Part shown: in pieces, positions 1-12,233 of the stretch
Numbering within the stretch: position 1 is the first letter of the stretch
How the letters are laid out: every line of letters begins with the position of its first letter
Assembly: GCF_963678635.1 (NCBI RefSeq)
Contig: NC_087068.1
Span: 25,484,318-25,548,317 of the forward strand
DNA: 64,000 nucleotides
From: Symsagittifera roscoffensis
Lineage: Eukaryota; Xenacoelomorpha; Acoela; Convolutidae
Direction: 5' to 3'
Program-made: the position numbers and the translations under genes
Notes under the pieces: generated by a model
What the model was told of the DNA's origin: nothing
The model's input: the letters and a program-made list of their open reading frames with translations, nothing else
The model's database searches: none

Positions 1-1733
1 AACTGATCAATTGGCAAACATACACGTCTTTTATCAGTTTTCATTAAACTATTGAGCACTTTGAATCAAAGCTTTCAAAACGGTGATACGGTTTTCAAGG
101 CCATGAATTTTAAGGAGACTGATTAAAGGTTGCTGATAGATCTCAAAAACCTCATTACTCACCTAGCAACGGGAGACATATTTTTTATTTCGATATCGAT
201 GGTATGATAGCAGAAAATGGTCGGCAAATGAAAAAACTTAAGACAGCCAGTGTTCAAGATTTAAGTTCAGTGTTCAGCTCAGTTTATTTAATGATAGATT
301 TTTGGTTTTTTCAACCTAAGGAAAAGACTTAAACTGATTCCACTCCATTGTCCCAGAAAGCTGTTGTTATAGTTCAAAAGTACGTTGGACCCCTGGACTG
401 CATAAGTTTATATTTTATTCAGGACTCATCGTGCAAACTAGCGGGCAACCGTAAAGTTTTGGACTCTTCCAAGCATTTGTCCAAGGAGGACCTATTGATT
501 CGAATCAACTTGCCTTAATTTTTCAACATAGTCAAAATGTCGTAGTTACGGCATTTAGTTTTAACAAAAAAACAGCAGGTAAAAAATAGTTTTTTCTCTA
601 GGATTGTCACAATAGTTTTGTTTTAAGAACGTATACATTTCGAGAAATGTTTCTGAATCAATTGATAAATTTTTCCCAGTTTCACTGTTTTGCCAACACT
701 TGTACAACCTGCAAAACTCAAGCTAGTGGAATTAAAAGATAGCTAGCATCATTTTTAGACTTGTCTAGATTCCATTGGAAAACAACGAAATGAACCAACG
801 GAAATATTTTTGCTTTGCGAAATTGCATCAAATTTGTTCAAAACGGATGGTGCGTTTTTGCTATCTCCTTTTCCTTTGTTCCTCTTCTTTTCATCATCAA
901 AACTTCTTTTTACCCTCTCGAGAAAAACGATATTGCGTTCCTCTACGACTTGGAATTTTGAAATTTTTGTACGGTCAAAAATCTTCGTGTATGTAAGTGC
1001 TCATTGTCAATATGTTCAGTGCACCAAGTTCCCTCTAATTTTGTTTTTTTTTGTTTCAAAAACTGATGAATTTATCATTAGCTTTAACTTTGCTAAAAAA
1101 CGGCCGGCGCCTTTAGAGAGTGAATTAAATTTACTGATTTTTTTAAAAAGATAGCACAATTTAGGAGAAAAGCTTACCGCCGCCAACAGTTAAACTACGC
1201 TGCCAAAATTGCCGGCAATTTTTTTATTATAAACCATAAAAATCAAATCCACCTTCACTAACAAAATTCAACAAGGTCGAAAATTCACTTGGCCGAAACA
1301 AATTTATCAAATAATAAGATTCATATAATTAACCAGGACAATTAGTTGGGACCCCAAAACTTGGAATTAGGAAGAATTATGTATCGTGTTCTTTGTTGTT
1401 AAGCTAGCTTGTTCGAAAGTCGGAACAAAAAATTTGGGGATTTCAAAGTTCATGGAAGAATCTTAACATATAATTTACATGCAATTTTGTAAATGGATGA
1501 AATGTATGGACCTTAAATGAGAATTGTTTGCGACTAGAATTTTTAGTTATCCAGGGATGTCAACTTTCGGTTGCGTCGGTTGACCAAAAATGGTAGTCGC
1601 TCGGTGAAAAAATTTTTCGAACTCTCCTGTCTAAAATAGTTGACACTCATGATCCGGGAAGTTCACAAATACACTCGATATAAAACATACAATTATACCT
1701 ATTTTCCGATTAAAAGGAAAAAAAAACACTTAC
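1..1733. other. Non-coding, nothing recognised
   Basis: AT-rich DNA with only short open frames of low-complexity composition. No domain, repeat or RNA gene is recognisable on either strand. A donor-like GTAAGC on the minus strand near 1165 has no convincing exon attached. Confidence 0.5.
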
Positions 1734-1928
1734 AATGGTTCGGGTTCGCCCTCCATGCGGTTCACCTTGTATACATATAGAACGATTCCCCAGTGTTTTC
1801 CGAAGGATGGGGTCAAATTGTACAGCAGTTCTCCTACTGGTTGCAGCGGGGTTTCTTCGCCTAAGTGTAATAACTCAAGGTTCCTTTCCACGATGCTATA
1901 CTCCCTAATTTCATAATTCGGTTCCATC
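1734..1928 (-). CDS. Candidate host-gene exon, product unknown
   Basis: On the minus strand an open segment encodes about 64 residues starting at ATG 1927-1925 (MEPNYEIREYS...). Its composition looks coding: mixed charged and hydrophobic residues, not low complexity. The downstream edge is a strong 5' splice donor: the frame runs into GTAAGTG at 1733-1727, followed by a T-rich stretch. The upstream edge has a T-rich stretch ending in AAG just before GATGG, which could be a 3' acceptor. No protein family is recognised and no partner exon was found in the window. It could also be a fragment of a mobile element. It is the only candidate here that does not look like a transposon gene. Confidence 0.35.
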
Positions 1929-2377
1929 CTTAAAAAATTTTTTGGGAGTATTTTGTCAAGTCTATACAAAATTAGTCAGCGATTTGAAAAAATCTTGGTT
2001 TTATGAGGGGCTGACTTATTCAGATATTTTCATTTGACAAATGCTGAGAGATTACGGTTCGAAGATTCTTTTGTAAATTAAAAGACAAATACTGCCAAAA
2101 GTACGGTATTTTACAGAAACGAATGCTGTACATACAAAGCGAGAGTTTAATTTTCAAATAAAGTAAAACGTTGAATTGGTAGAGATTTGTTTTCTTCGAT
2201 CTTAGCTTTTAAATAGCCTGCGCCATTTATCGATTTTATTCATTGTTGTTTGCATGCATCAGTAATTCTCAAAAATGCAATTTAGTTGATTTTTGTAACT
2301 TGAGTTTTTGGCTCGAATTTGTTTTTTTTATCTGTAGAATGGCCGGGTGAAGGTCCACTACAATATTTAAGACAGAT

Positions 2378-2563
2378 CTACTTAACAATCTCACCCCCCA
2401 CCCCCACTTTCAAGAAAAGGGGGAGATTCTTTGGTAGGTACAATAGGGGGGGGGTTGTTAAGTAGGTCCCCAGGGATCACTTTAACAATCCCCCCCTTTC
2501 TTGAAAGGGGGGGGGGGAGATTCTTTAGTAGGTACAATAAGGGGAAAGATTGTTAATTAGATA
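2378..2563. repeat. Paired fold-back (MITE-like) repeat
   Basis: Two related units of about 85 bp sit head to tail. Each starts TTAACAATC and ends with its inverse (GGTTGTTAA or GATTGTTAA). Each holds a C-run, a short TTTCAAG/CTTGAAA palindrome, a G-run, and the shared string GAGATTCTTT(G/A)GTAGGTACAATA. The whole block is itself bounded by inverted ends (ACTTAACAATC... and ...GATTGTTAAT). No coding capacity. This fits a small non-autonomous fold-back element with internal duplication. Confidence 0.55.
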
Positions 2564-2589
2564 ATTAGATCCTTTAAGACTACAAATTT

Positions 2590-2925
2590 TAAGTCGTAAC
2601 GGTTAATACCGCGACCGGAAAATCGTCGCGGACAAAATTTAGAAATATCGCAATACAGCTGAGATAATCTGGAAAAATGATTGCAATAGTCTGGAAATTA
2701 GTTGCGATGTTCTGGGAGTTTGTTGTATTATATTAGCCTGGCAAATAATCGCGATTTTCGGAAATTTAATCGCAATAGTCTGAAGATTAGTCACTGTTTT
2801 ATGTTAAAATCTGCTCATTTACGTGTCACGATTAAAAAAAGAGTCCCGATACTCTGGAAGAAACGTCACGACAGCCCACAAATTAGTTACGGTAGTCTGG
2901 ACATGGAGTCGTGATAGCCTAAAAG
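2590..2925. repeat. Degenerate tandem repeat, ~21-bp period
   Basis: Variants of a word close to ATTAGT(C/T)GCGATAGTCTGGAA recur about every 20-24 bp, for example near 2672, 2693, 2760, 2780, 2848 and 2885. Copies differ by several bases, so this is an old minisatellite. No gene is evident. Confidence 0.5.
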
Positions 2926-4082
2926 TTTTTCTAAACGTATCTAATCACATTAGCAAGATCTGCACATAAGTCGCTCACTTGGGTGGTATACATGATCTCA
3001 AAAAATTTAAAACAAAACAATATTTAGAGGGTAAAAAATACTGGACTTTCAAGACTTGAAACTGCAGTAAAATTAAAAATCTGATTTTGAGTTTTGAAAA
3101 ACTGAAACTCATTTGATGCTTATCGAGCATCACGAATCTTTTGCAATTGACTTTTATCTTTACAGTAACCCATTGCAAAAATTTAGAGAATAAGTTATTT
3201 AATCGTTACGCTGAAACTTAAAAATGCAAACGATATATATTAAAAAACCACGCATTTAAACTCAAAATTGTATGTATGGACTCTGCTATAACTCAATTGT
3301 TTCTACTATTTTTGTTAGATGCGTTGCCAGAAAAATACTTCAATTTCAAAAATTTTCCGTCTTAACGTCATTTTGTCTTTTTTCATTAATTTGACTTGAG
3401 ATATCTTCAAATTATTCGGTTTCCTCAACGGGCAAAATCATTGCAGTCCGGGCTTGCATTTTGGGCATTGAAAGTCACCGTAATTTAGTCGATTTGCAGC
3501 GCTGTTCAAATCAGGCTAACAGCCGGCTTCATCTAGCAATCGCAAAAAAAAATATGAAAAACCTGGAGGCTTGGGATGGGGTGTCCCTTAATCCTTAACC
3601 AACTGAATCCTTAACTACCTCGCGGAAAGTGCGTTAGCTTGTTGAAGTGGCTGTCTAAGTTGAAAAGTTGAAGTTGTCGGCTGTCCAGATGAGATATAGC
3701 TGTTTTACTGAAATTCTATTTAAAGTTTCGGCTAAGTATTTACAAGCTGAAATCTGACGATGGAAGGAGCAGGTCGGTTATTACAGTTGATCATTGTCCG
3801 ATTGAGATGGCTGTTTTTATGGAGTTCAGGTCTGCTGAGTTAAGAATATTGGTCGGTCAATGTGGCCTGCTAATTGGTGAGGCTCGTTCATTGCTGTAGT
3901 TGATCAATGCCAAAGAAGACGGCTAGTCGTTGCTGTTATCAAAGTGTATGCGGGTTGAAGTAACCTGGTTGCGTATCCAATTACTAGTAGAAAAGAAGAG
4001 AGAATAATCAAAAGTTGTTGTAAAAATTACGAGATTATGCTCCCGGTAAATGAAAGTTAGTGCTGGCTATCGGGCATTGCGG
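2926..4082. other. Non-coding, nothing recognised
   Basis: No domain-bearing frame, tandem repeat or RNA gene is visible on either strand. It borders the BEL/Pao remnant and could include its decayed 3' end. Confidence 0.4.
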
Positions 4083-5840
4083 TCATAAAAAACTTTTTTC
4101 TAGTATCGGGCTAAGGTTCCCAAAATTCGTTTGGGAATGAAAAGTCAGTAGCCTATTCCGTATGCACTTTTTAGACTTTCGAGGTGGGAGAGGGTGATCC
4201 AGTTTGATTGCTGTTTTCTGGTGCGGATTATTGAATTTAGAAGTCTGGAAAAACAGGAGCGTGGCAAAGCGCTGAGATTTGAACACTTTCACAACGGGTT
4301 CCAATTATTTCTTGTCATTTTACATGATCAGCTGATTGGATCATGGATTCTATTCTATATGGCTCACTGGCAATAATTCACGGTGAGTTAGATCATCCAA
4401 AATCCAGACGGGTTTTCCATTTGAAACAGACGGAGTTTTCGAGATCCATTTCTGTTGGGAAAGACGAGTGAGATGAACTCTTTGAGAAGGCTTTTCCAAA
4501 TTTGGTCTAATATTTGCTGTGCAAAATTGCCTTTTTTCTTCAGTTTTGATGGGTGAGAGTTGATTCTTGGCGGCATGCTGGCAGGCATTTTTTTAAAAAG
4601 GAAATGATTCGTGTCTTGCATTCATAAAATGTTCAGTCTCGCACAACAAACTGCTGAACATATCATCTTTGTGGGTTTTAAATCCAATGAAAGCGTAGAG
4701 TTTTAAACGCTAAGGATGAGACGCACCCAGGCTCCAACAAAATGTGGTACAAAGGCGGAGTTGAAATTCCAAAGTGATCAAAAGTGGTCATCAGATCGTT
4801 TTTTGCTGCTGTGAAGTTCGTTGCAGAGCGGATTTGAAAAGGTATGCTTTTTCTTGCAAAGAAGCGGCGGAGGGTTGTTACAATTATGTCAGAAAATAGG
4901 TAATGAGACGTTTCCAGGTGAACTGCACGCGTCTTCATGCAGGTAAGGATCAGTCCATGTCCTTTGGTATAAGTGGATGAGTTGCTTGACTCGATGGGTG
5001 CAAAAAAGTCAAGATTAGTTTGCTGAACTGAGAATAGCTTATATACTACCTAAAAAAACTAATTATTCGGGTTGAAACTGTCTGTTGCACCTTTCGCAGA
5101 TCAGTGAATATTTGCATTCCTTCTTCTATACTGTTGGTTGAATAGTTAAAATTGCCCTTGTAGAAGTTGCTCTCGATGAGTTTTTTGATGTGGAGGTATT
5201 CGGTCTTATTGTCGTCATCACAGGTATGAAAAACGAGGTTCGCACAATTTGGCTGGCAATTAGCGCAAAAAAATCAAAATACTCTGAATCTGAGAAACTT
5301 CCTGTCTTCAGGTAGGACAGAAACTTGCATGTAAAAGCTTTCAACTTCTGCTTTGAAGCTCTGAAAAACTGTAAATAACGGCAGAAAGATCGTTTAGACG
5401 GTCCATTGCACTTGAAAGCATGTCGTTGAGGCAAACTTTTTGTAATTTTGATTTTGCGTTTGAAACGCTTTCAACATGAAGGGTTTCACACGCAAAATTT
5501 TTTAAGGCATACTTGGGTTGGTCACTCCATCTTCTGGCAGTATCAATCCTGGTAAGGGTTTTCTTCACTTGAAAATTTGCGAATGTAGATCGTGGTCAAA
5601 TCATTTGTGATTGTGCTTTGGTCAAGTGCAGGCATGTCGGGGTCCTTGTGAACGTGGATTTTCATTTTTTGAGTTGCACCAAAGAAGTTGTTCAGAAGGC
5701 AAGCGTTCCTTTTCCACAGAACAGAAGTCCAACTTCGTGCCGTAATTGTATGTAGTTGAGGGTCTGACAAACTTTCCACGGCAAGTTTTTGTCTCTGGAG
5801 ACAATAACAAAAAGAAGTACCGTAGTTTTCCAATCTCCAA
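4083..5840 (-). pseudogene. Decayed BEL/Pao retrotransposon remnant
   Basis: Two pieces read as the end of a BEL/Pao polyprotein on the minus strand. At 4938-4678 the frame starts with MKTRAVHLE and continues FRRFFARKSIP and IRSATNFTAAKNDL, the integrase-core pattern around the second catalytic residue of BEL/Pao integrases; the usual Asp-Asn-Gly is altered. At 4621-4388 the frame resembles the integrase C-terminal region (QQILDQIWKSLLKEFI). Frames upstream at 5126-5840 are open but not assignable; they may be gag or linker after internal deletion. Several frameshifts separate the pieces. No LTR was found. Dead copy. Confidence 0.6.
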
Positions 5841-6895
5841 GTAGTCGCTAGTAATTTGGAAAGTTCTGCGTCTTCGTTGATGTTGATTGAAGAAGAGTAG
5901 GCTCGGAAAACGAAATTCCCTAATATGTCGGTTGTTGGACCATCACCATAAGGGGTGGAAATGCCTGTGGTGAGTTTTCTGGTCCTTTAATTGTGACTTG
6001 GGATGTATCATAGTCAATGTTGTTAGTTCAAATGAGGTTTAAAATTAGAAGAAATCTAGAAATTGGATTTATTTTAGAATGCCGTAACTGTTGCAGTTGC
6101 TGTTGAGCTTTTTGAGCTGAATATCTACTAGAAATAGTTTGTCGAGCAGGTAAACTTGATTGACTAGAAGGCTCGTTTAGGTTTCCATTGCTCACTGAGG
6201 GTTCCACATGTGTGGATGGTCAGTTCAACTGATTTTGCTTCGAACTGTTCTGAATCATGGAAACCATCAATGTAAAATTCTTCGGTATCAAAATGTTCGT
6301 CTAGCTGAAAGAGTTGGTATATCGATTATAGCAAAATTATATCGATTATAGAAGCTGTCAATTTTGTCAAGAGAGTCATATGTGTTAAAAAAATTTGTTC
6401 TTTTTGCGGATGGTAAATAATACAAAGAGCAGTAATGAACTGTGAAGCGTTTCTGCGGTCAGTTGACTGAGTTTTGTGGTATCTCTGAAGCTCGTTGCTG
6501 AGGTGAGAAAAGTTTCAAGCGCTGTTCGCGTTTTGTGTTGAAGAATGTCGCTTTGATGCTGTCTGTTGCAATTGCTGCACATTCGCTTCTAAATGCAATC
6601 TTTTGCATTGTTTTATCAAATTTCGACAAAAATTTTCGCTTAGAAATGATTTTGCTTATAGTCATCTATCAAGGCTTTTTTTTAACACCTTGTGAAAATG
6701 ATGATCTATATCACCAAAAAAACACAAAGAAATTATCTTCTTTCCGGTCTTTTAGGTATTTTTTGAGAATCTGCGTTGCATGTTGAAGGCTGGTTGCAGT
6801 GGTGGTTGTTGTTTTGCCGTTCAATGTTTCTTTGTTGATTAGATGCAGATGGTGGGTTAGACGAGGAAGTGAAGTTATACTGTGGTAAAAAGTTG

Positions 6896-6942
6896 TTCGC
6901 GCTTAAATTAATCTTAAATTAATGACGTCATTATAGCGCGAA
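6896..6942. repeat. Imperfect palindrome with TGACGTCA centre-right
   Basis: TTCGCGCT (6896-6903) is perfectly inverted as AGCGCGAA (6935-6942). Inside are two copies of TTAAATTAAT and the palindrome ATGACGTCAT. The same sequence is at about 10956-11002 in duplication copy 2. TGACGTCA matches the known CRE/ATF site, but any regulatory role is a guess. It could be the end of a small transposon. Confidence 0.4.
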
Positions 6943-7398
6943 AGTGAAAAAACTAAAATTAGATTTTCTTAGACAAAAAGCCTTGAAAATTACTGGTTTG
7001 TCCGATTAAGGTCAGGTACCATCAAAAATGTTTATAGATTTTTGAGATTGTTGGAAACTGTATTGCTAAAATGTTAACCGAAAATTGTTTAACTGACTGT
7101 TTTCAGATATTACTTATTCTTTATATTATCTGTTAAATTACCGATAGTTTACAGATGTTGAATCAGGTTTTTTAGATCTTACAGGATACGAGAGTGCGGC
7201 ACATTTTCTTTTCTTTATAGCCGTGATATATGGAAAAACGCCGTTATATTTCGGACACGATATCAAAACGAACGATTGGCCAAATGAGTCTCGAAATTTG
7301 AATTGCCTTGTCAAAATTGGAGTGAGCTACATTTACCTGGCAGAAACAGAACTTCAGTTATCGCTCCTCTTATATCCCCGGGTAAGAAAAATACTAGT

Positions 7399-7660
7399 GG
7401 ACATCCATTTGGAGTGTGGATTGTGGACATCCATTTGGAGTGTGGATTGTAAACATCCATATCGTGGACATCCATTTGGAGTGTGGATTGTGGACATCCA
7501 TTTGGAGTGTGGATTGTGGACATCAATTGAGAACATCCATTTTTTTGAAAATCCATTTTGTGGACATCCATTTGGAGTGTGGATTGTGGACATCCATTGG
7601 AGTTTGGATTGTGGACATCCATTTTTTTGTGGACATCACTATTGGAGGGTGGATTGTGGA
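7399..7660. repeat. 26-bp minisatellite (copy 1)
   Basis: The unit is GTGGACATCCATTTGGAG followed by TGTGGATT, repeated in tandem with truncated and partial copies. Each unit contains ATCCA...TGGAT, an internal inverted repeat able to form a short hairpin. Because 26 is not a multiple of three and the unit lacks stops, long open frames appear on both strands; they are not genes. Confidence 0.9.
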
Positions 7661-8174
7661 CCCCATTTTTTCTCAAGACCCGAAGTTTTCTGTGGATTTT
7701 TGGAATCTACCGGTGAACGCCTCTACAAAACTTGTAAGACTAAAAAACAAAAACTCTATATCCATTTGTGCTAACTTGCTGATTTGATGCTTTAAATTCT
7801 GATACGAGGTTTTTTGATGGCAAAATTGTAACCCCCAATTTTTCTCGATACCAAAACCTGATCAGAAAAATTTCTGTGGGTTTAGGAAAAAACCGGCCTC
7901 ATGAACTTTAATTACGTTATCCCAACACCGTTTTTGTAAGCTCAACACCGTATCGAAAGAAAAGCCAAAAATTTTAAAGTTTTGTAAATTATTCACCAAA
8001 GCGCCTAGTTTTATAATATTTTAATTAAAACGACCGAGTCGAGTTTTTTGCCCAAATTTTGGACTTTGAAAAAAAATTCGCAAACGCATCAGGAAAAAAA
8101 ACAAAATTTTGGAAAATTTTCGGAAAAAAAACCGAAATTTTTGAAAAAATTTCTGGAAAAACGCCGTGTTTATT

Positions 8175-9056
8175 TGTAACATTCGCCCAAATACTACACA
8201 GCGACGGAGCGTAGAAAAAGTACCTATTAACGACTGGCAGGCGTCAGTTACCTTAATCCTACTCGTTTTTCACCGTCTCGACCTTGCCAGTTGATTTTCT
8301 GGTCTGTCTAGGGCTAAGTAAAAAGTTACCATTTTTAGGCCATCAGTCAAACGACTTTTGATCAACTTTCGTTTACATGCGAACACAACCACATAGCTGA
8401 GTCTCGGAGCCTCAGACTACGTGATTGTCATTAAAAACACGGCTCGAACAACCTATTTTAACATGTTTTTGTGTGACAGTTCTATATTAAATCCATTGGA
8501 GATGGATTGACCCTTTCCTCTTTCTAGCTACTCATATTCTAAAATATCAAGTTACACCGGTGTTAAATTAAAGTTTCACGACATCCAGGTAGCTATATAG
8601 TTAGTTTTATACAGTCCCTTCACATAAACAGTCTCTGGGGGACCAAGCCTCCGCTCCCGTAATATTCCAGCGATAACGCTCTTATCTCTCCTAACTTGCG
8701 TCCCGGGAGGGTTCCGTGGAATACTCCTTCCCCACTGAAGCTTCCTTCTCCACTAGTATCCGCTGACAAGTGTCTTATCGTGCGTTGTTGCCACGATAAG
8801 AGGCTTCGTATTTTCCGTCTCTTGTACGACTGTTTTTTCCAATATCTGTCGTTGTTCTGATTTTCCTAGTTCTTTTGGTCAAAATGGTCGTTTTTCGTAT
8901 TTCTGAGAAATATCAACTTGAAAATCGAAATTTTAAAAATAGAAAATTTCAGAATACTTCGACCCTCCTTTCAAGCACTTTTGCTGTTAAGGCCTTTTTT
9001 CTCTGATTCGTGCTTCGTCGGAAGGTTGCGCTGTGCCAATCTGGCAGAATGGCACA
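8175..9056 (-). repeat. LTR copy inside tandem duplication
   Basis: An 882-bp copy of the LTR of element 1, read on the minus strand from TGTGCCATTC to GCGAATGTTACA. It is nearly identical to the LTR at 12234-13116 because both lie in the 4.06-kb duplicated unit. It contains the hairpin TCTTATCGTG / CACGATAAGA (8773-8801, 9-nt loop). It is a by-product of the duplication rather than evidence of a separate insertion. Confidence 0.85.
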
Positions 9057-9792
9057 TACTCCCCGGACAGTCCCCATCAATGTCCCTATTGATCGCATAA
9101 CACCGGGTTATCGTCAAGTAGTTATCCAGTTTTCTGTAATCAATCTTACAAATCGCATAAGAAAATGAAATTTATCTACCCCACCTCAACTCACTACGTG
9201 TTCACAAATGGCATCGTACTACATCTCACTGCCTTTCAACATTTTCACAAAATTTGCACCATGAGGAGTGTCCTAGATAAAATTTCTTTTCTGACTACTT
9301 ACGTCGTCTTGCCATAAAACTTCTTTTCGCTCTTTGTGATTAAAAAGTTGGGACGTGGCACGCACCCGTTAAAATTAACTTAACGTCACTCACCAAGTAT
9401 AATCAGTTATTTATGCGGTCCTTTCAATATTAAAACTAAGAAACTCTGTGGCTAGGAAAGTTATTGAGTTACCCACCCTTCTCGAGCGAGTTTACTCAAT
9501 CTTACCATGTCACCACACAGTGAAATTGTGTCTTACACAGGTTAAAAACTTCAATCGTGTTTAAATAGGTAAATATACTCACCTATGTTCTATATATACA
9601 TAAATAGTATAACTAAAATTTCTTTTTCAACAATTTAACAATTGTAACAATTTTCAAAGTTTGGTTTGACCAAACTAAATCAAAACAAAAAGTTTAACAA
9701 GTTCAATAATCAAAACTTGGTTGATTGGTTCAAGTTTTAGCACACAAAGACAATCAAGTTTTCTCTCCTTCTCTTCTCTTCTTTGTTCATCT
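9057..9792 (-). other. Duplicated 3' untranslated region of element 1
   Basis: Copy of 13117-13852, ending at the LTR with the polypurine-tract motif (GTCCGGGGAGTA on the minus strand, 9068-9057). Nothing else recognised. Confidence 0.75.
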
Positions 9793-10155
9793 TCATTCTA
9801 TCACTTCTCCATCTTGATCTTCAGCTTCGATGTCTTCCAATACTTTCTCCAGCATGTCCATGGAGTTGCGGGCCGTGCCCCGACTCTCCTGTTCCAACAG
9901 CCTCGGTTTGCAACAAGGTAGCAAGTCAACATTAACCTTTTGCTCCCGGTTTCTGCAAAAGCTGTTGTGAAGACACAGGCTCACATTTCGTTCTAGGTCA
10001 GCTCTTAAGACCTCTTTCTTCTCATCTTCAGTTACACAAGGCGCTCCAGCTACTCACTTCACCGCCGTGGTGACCGCGTTTCTGTGCGTCAGGAATGCTC
10101 TCTTATAGGCTCCTGGTCCTATATCTAGCTGGAAAGATTGATAGGCTTCCGTGTT
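9793..10155 (-). pseudogene. Truncated copy of element 1 terminal gene
   Basis: Duplicate of the last ~120 codons of the gene at 13853-15380. The reading frame is cut by the duplication junction at about 10155 and also has a stop: an Arg codon (CGA) in the intact copy is TGA here, near 10062. No start of its own is likely. Confidence 0.8.
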
Positions 10156-11458
10156 GTTGATGTTGAGCTTTTTGAGCTGAATATCTACTAGAAATAGTTT
10201 GTCGAGCAGGTAAACTTGATTGACTAGAAGGCTCGTTTAGGTTTCCATTGCTCACTGAGGGTTCCACATGTGTGGATGGTCAGTTCAACTGATTTTGCTT
10301 CGAACTGTTCTGAATCATGGAAACCATCAATGTAAAATTCTTCGGTATCAAAATGTTCGTCTAGCTGAAAGAGTTGGTATATCGATTATAGCAAAATTAT
10401 ATCGATTATAGAAGCTGTCAATTTTGTCAAGAGAGTCATATGTGTTAAAAAAATTTGTTCTTTTTGCGGATGGTAAATAATACAAAGAGCAGTAATGAAC
10501 TGTGAAGCGTTTCTGCGGTCAGTTGACTGAGTTTTGTGGTATCTCTGAAGCTCGTTGCTGAGGTGAGAAAAGTTTCAAGCGCTGTTCGCGTTTTGTGTTG
10601 AAGAATGTCGCTTTGATGCTGTCTGTTGCAATTGCTGCACATTCGCTTCTAAATGCAATCTTTTGCATTGTTTTATCAAATTTCGACAAAAATTTTCGCT
10701 TAGAAATGATTTTGCTTATAGTCATCTATCAAGGCTTTTTTTTAACACCTTGTGAAAATGATGATCTATATCACCAAAAAAACACAAAGAAATTATCTTC
10801 TTTCCGGTCTTTTAGGTATTTTTTGAGAATCTGCGTTGCATGTTGAAGGCTGGTTGCAGTGGTGGTTGTTGTTTTGCCGTTCAATGTTTCTTTGTTGATT
10901 AGATGCAGATGGTGGGTTAGACGAGGAAGTGAAGTTATACTGTGGTAAAAAGTTGTTCGCGCTTAAATTAATCTTAAATTAATGACGTCATTATAGCGCG
11001 AAAGTGAAAAAACTAAAATTAGATTTTCTTAGACAAAAAGCCTTGAAAATTACTGGTTTGTCCGATTAAGGTCAGGTACCATCAAAAATGTTTATAGATT
11101 TTTGAGATTGTTGGAAACTGTATTGCTAAAATGTTAACCGAAAATTGTTTAACTGACTGTTTTCAGATATTACTTATTCTTTATATTATCTGTTAAATTA
11201 CCGATAGTTTACAGATGTTGAATCAGGTTTTTTAGATCTTACAGGATACGAGAGTGCGGCACATTTTCTTTTCTTTATAGCCGTGATATATGGAAAAACG
11301 CCGTTATATTCCGGACACGATATCAAAACGAACGATTGGCCAAATGAGTCTCGAAATTTGAATTGCCTTGTCAAAATTGGAGTGAGCTACATTTACCTGG
11401 CAGAAACAGAACTTCAGTTATCGCTCCTCTTAAATCCCCGGGTAAGAAAAATACTAGT

Positions 11459-11720
11459 GGACATCCATTTGGAGTGTGGATTGTGGACATCCATTTGGAG
11501 TGTGGATTGTAAACATCCATATCGTGGACATCCATTTGGAGTGTGGATTGTGGACATCCATTTGGAGTGTGGATTGTGGACATCCATTGAGAACATCCAT
11601 TTTTTTGAAAATCCATTTTGTGGACATCCATTTGGAGTGTGGATTGTGGACATCCATTGGAGTTTGGATTGTGGACATCCATTTTTTTGTGGACATCACT
11701 ATTGGAGGGTGGATTGTGGA
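11459..11720. repeat. 26-bp minisatellite (copy 2)
   Basis: Same array as 7399-7660, with a few single-base differences (for example CATCCATTGAG versus CATCAATTGAG). Confidence 0.9.
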
Positions 11721-12233
11721 CCCCATTTTTTCTCAAGACCCGAAGTTTTCTGTGGATTTTTGGAATCTACCGGTGAACGCCTCTACAAAACTTGTAAGAC
11801 TAAAAAACAAAAACTCTATCCATTTGTGCTAACTTGCTGATTTGATGCTTTAAATTCTGATACGAGGTTTTTTGATGGCAAAATTGTAACCCCCAATTTT
11901 TCTCGATACCAAAACCTGATCAGAAAAATTTCTGTGGGTTTAGGAAAAAACCGGCCTCATGAACTTTAATTACGTTATCCCAACACCGTTTTTTTTAAGC
12001 TCAACACCGTATCGAAAGAAAAGCCAAAAATTTTAAAGTTTTGTAAATTATTCACCAAAGCGCCTAGTTTTATAATATTTTAATTAAAACGACCGAGTCG
12101 AGTTTTTTGCCCAAATTTTGGACTTTGAAAAAAAATTCGCAAACGCATCAGGAAAAAAAACAAAATTTTGGAAAATTTTCGGAAAAAAAACCGAAATTTT
12201 TGAAAAAATTTCTGGAAAAACGCCGTGTTTATT

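Larger units (their letters stand above)
6096..10155. repeat. Tandem duplication (4.06 kb), copy 1
   Basis: 6096-10155 reappears almost base for base at 10156-14215. The unit contains unassigned AT-rich DNA, a 26-bp minisatellite, an LTR, the 3' untranslated region of giant Gypsy element 1 and the last ~120 codons of its terminal gene. Only scattered substitutions and 1-2-bp indels are visible (for example TATTTCGG versus TATTCCGG near 7250/11310). The junction at about 10155 cuts the terminal gene, so copy 1 is the duplicate and copy 2 is the original attached to the element. Confidence 0.95.

Noticed and set aside
6385-6786. Small genes repeated at 10445-10846
   Set aside because: Present twice only because of the tandem duplication. 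Frames on both strands are short, and no domain is recognisable.
7223-7787. Long overlapping frames on both strands (His/Trp/Cys-rich)
   Set aside because: They are produced by the stop-free 26-bp minisatellite. All frames give the same repeated peptide, with no upstream coding signal. The same applies to 11283-11840.
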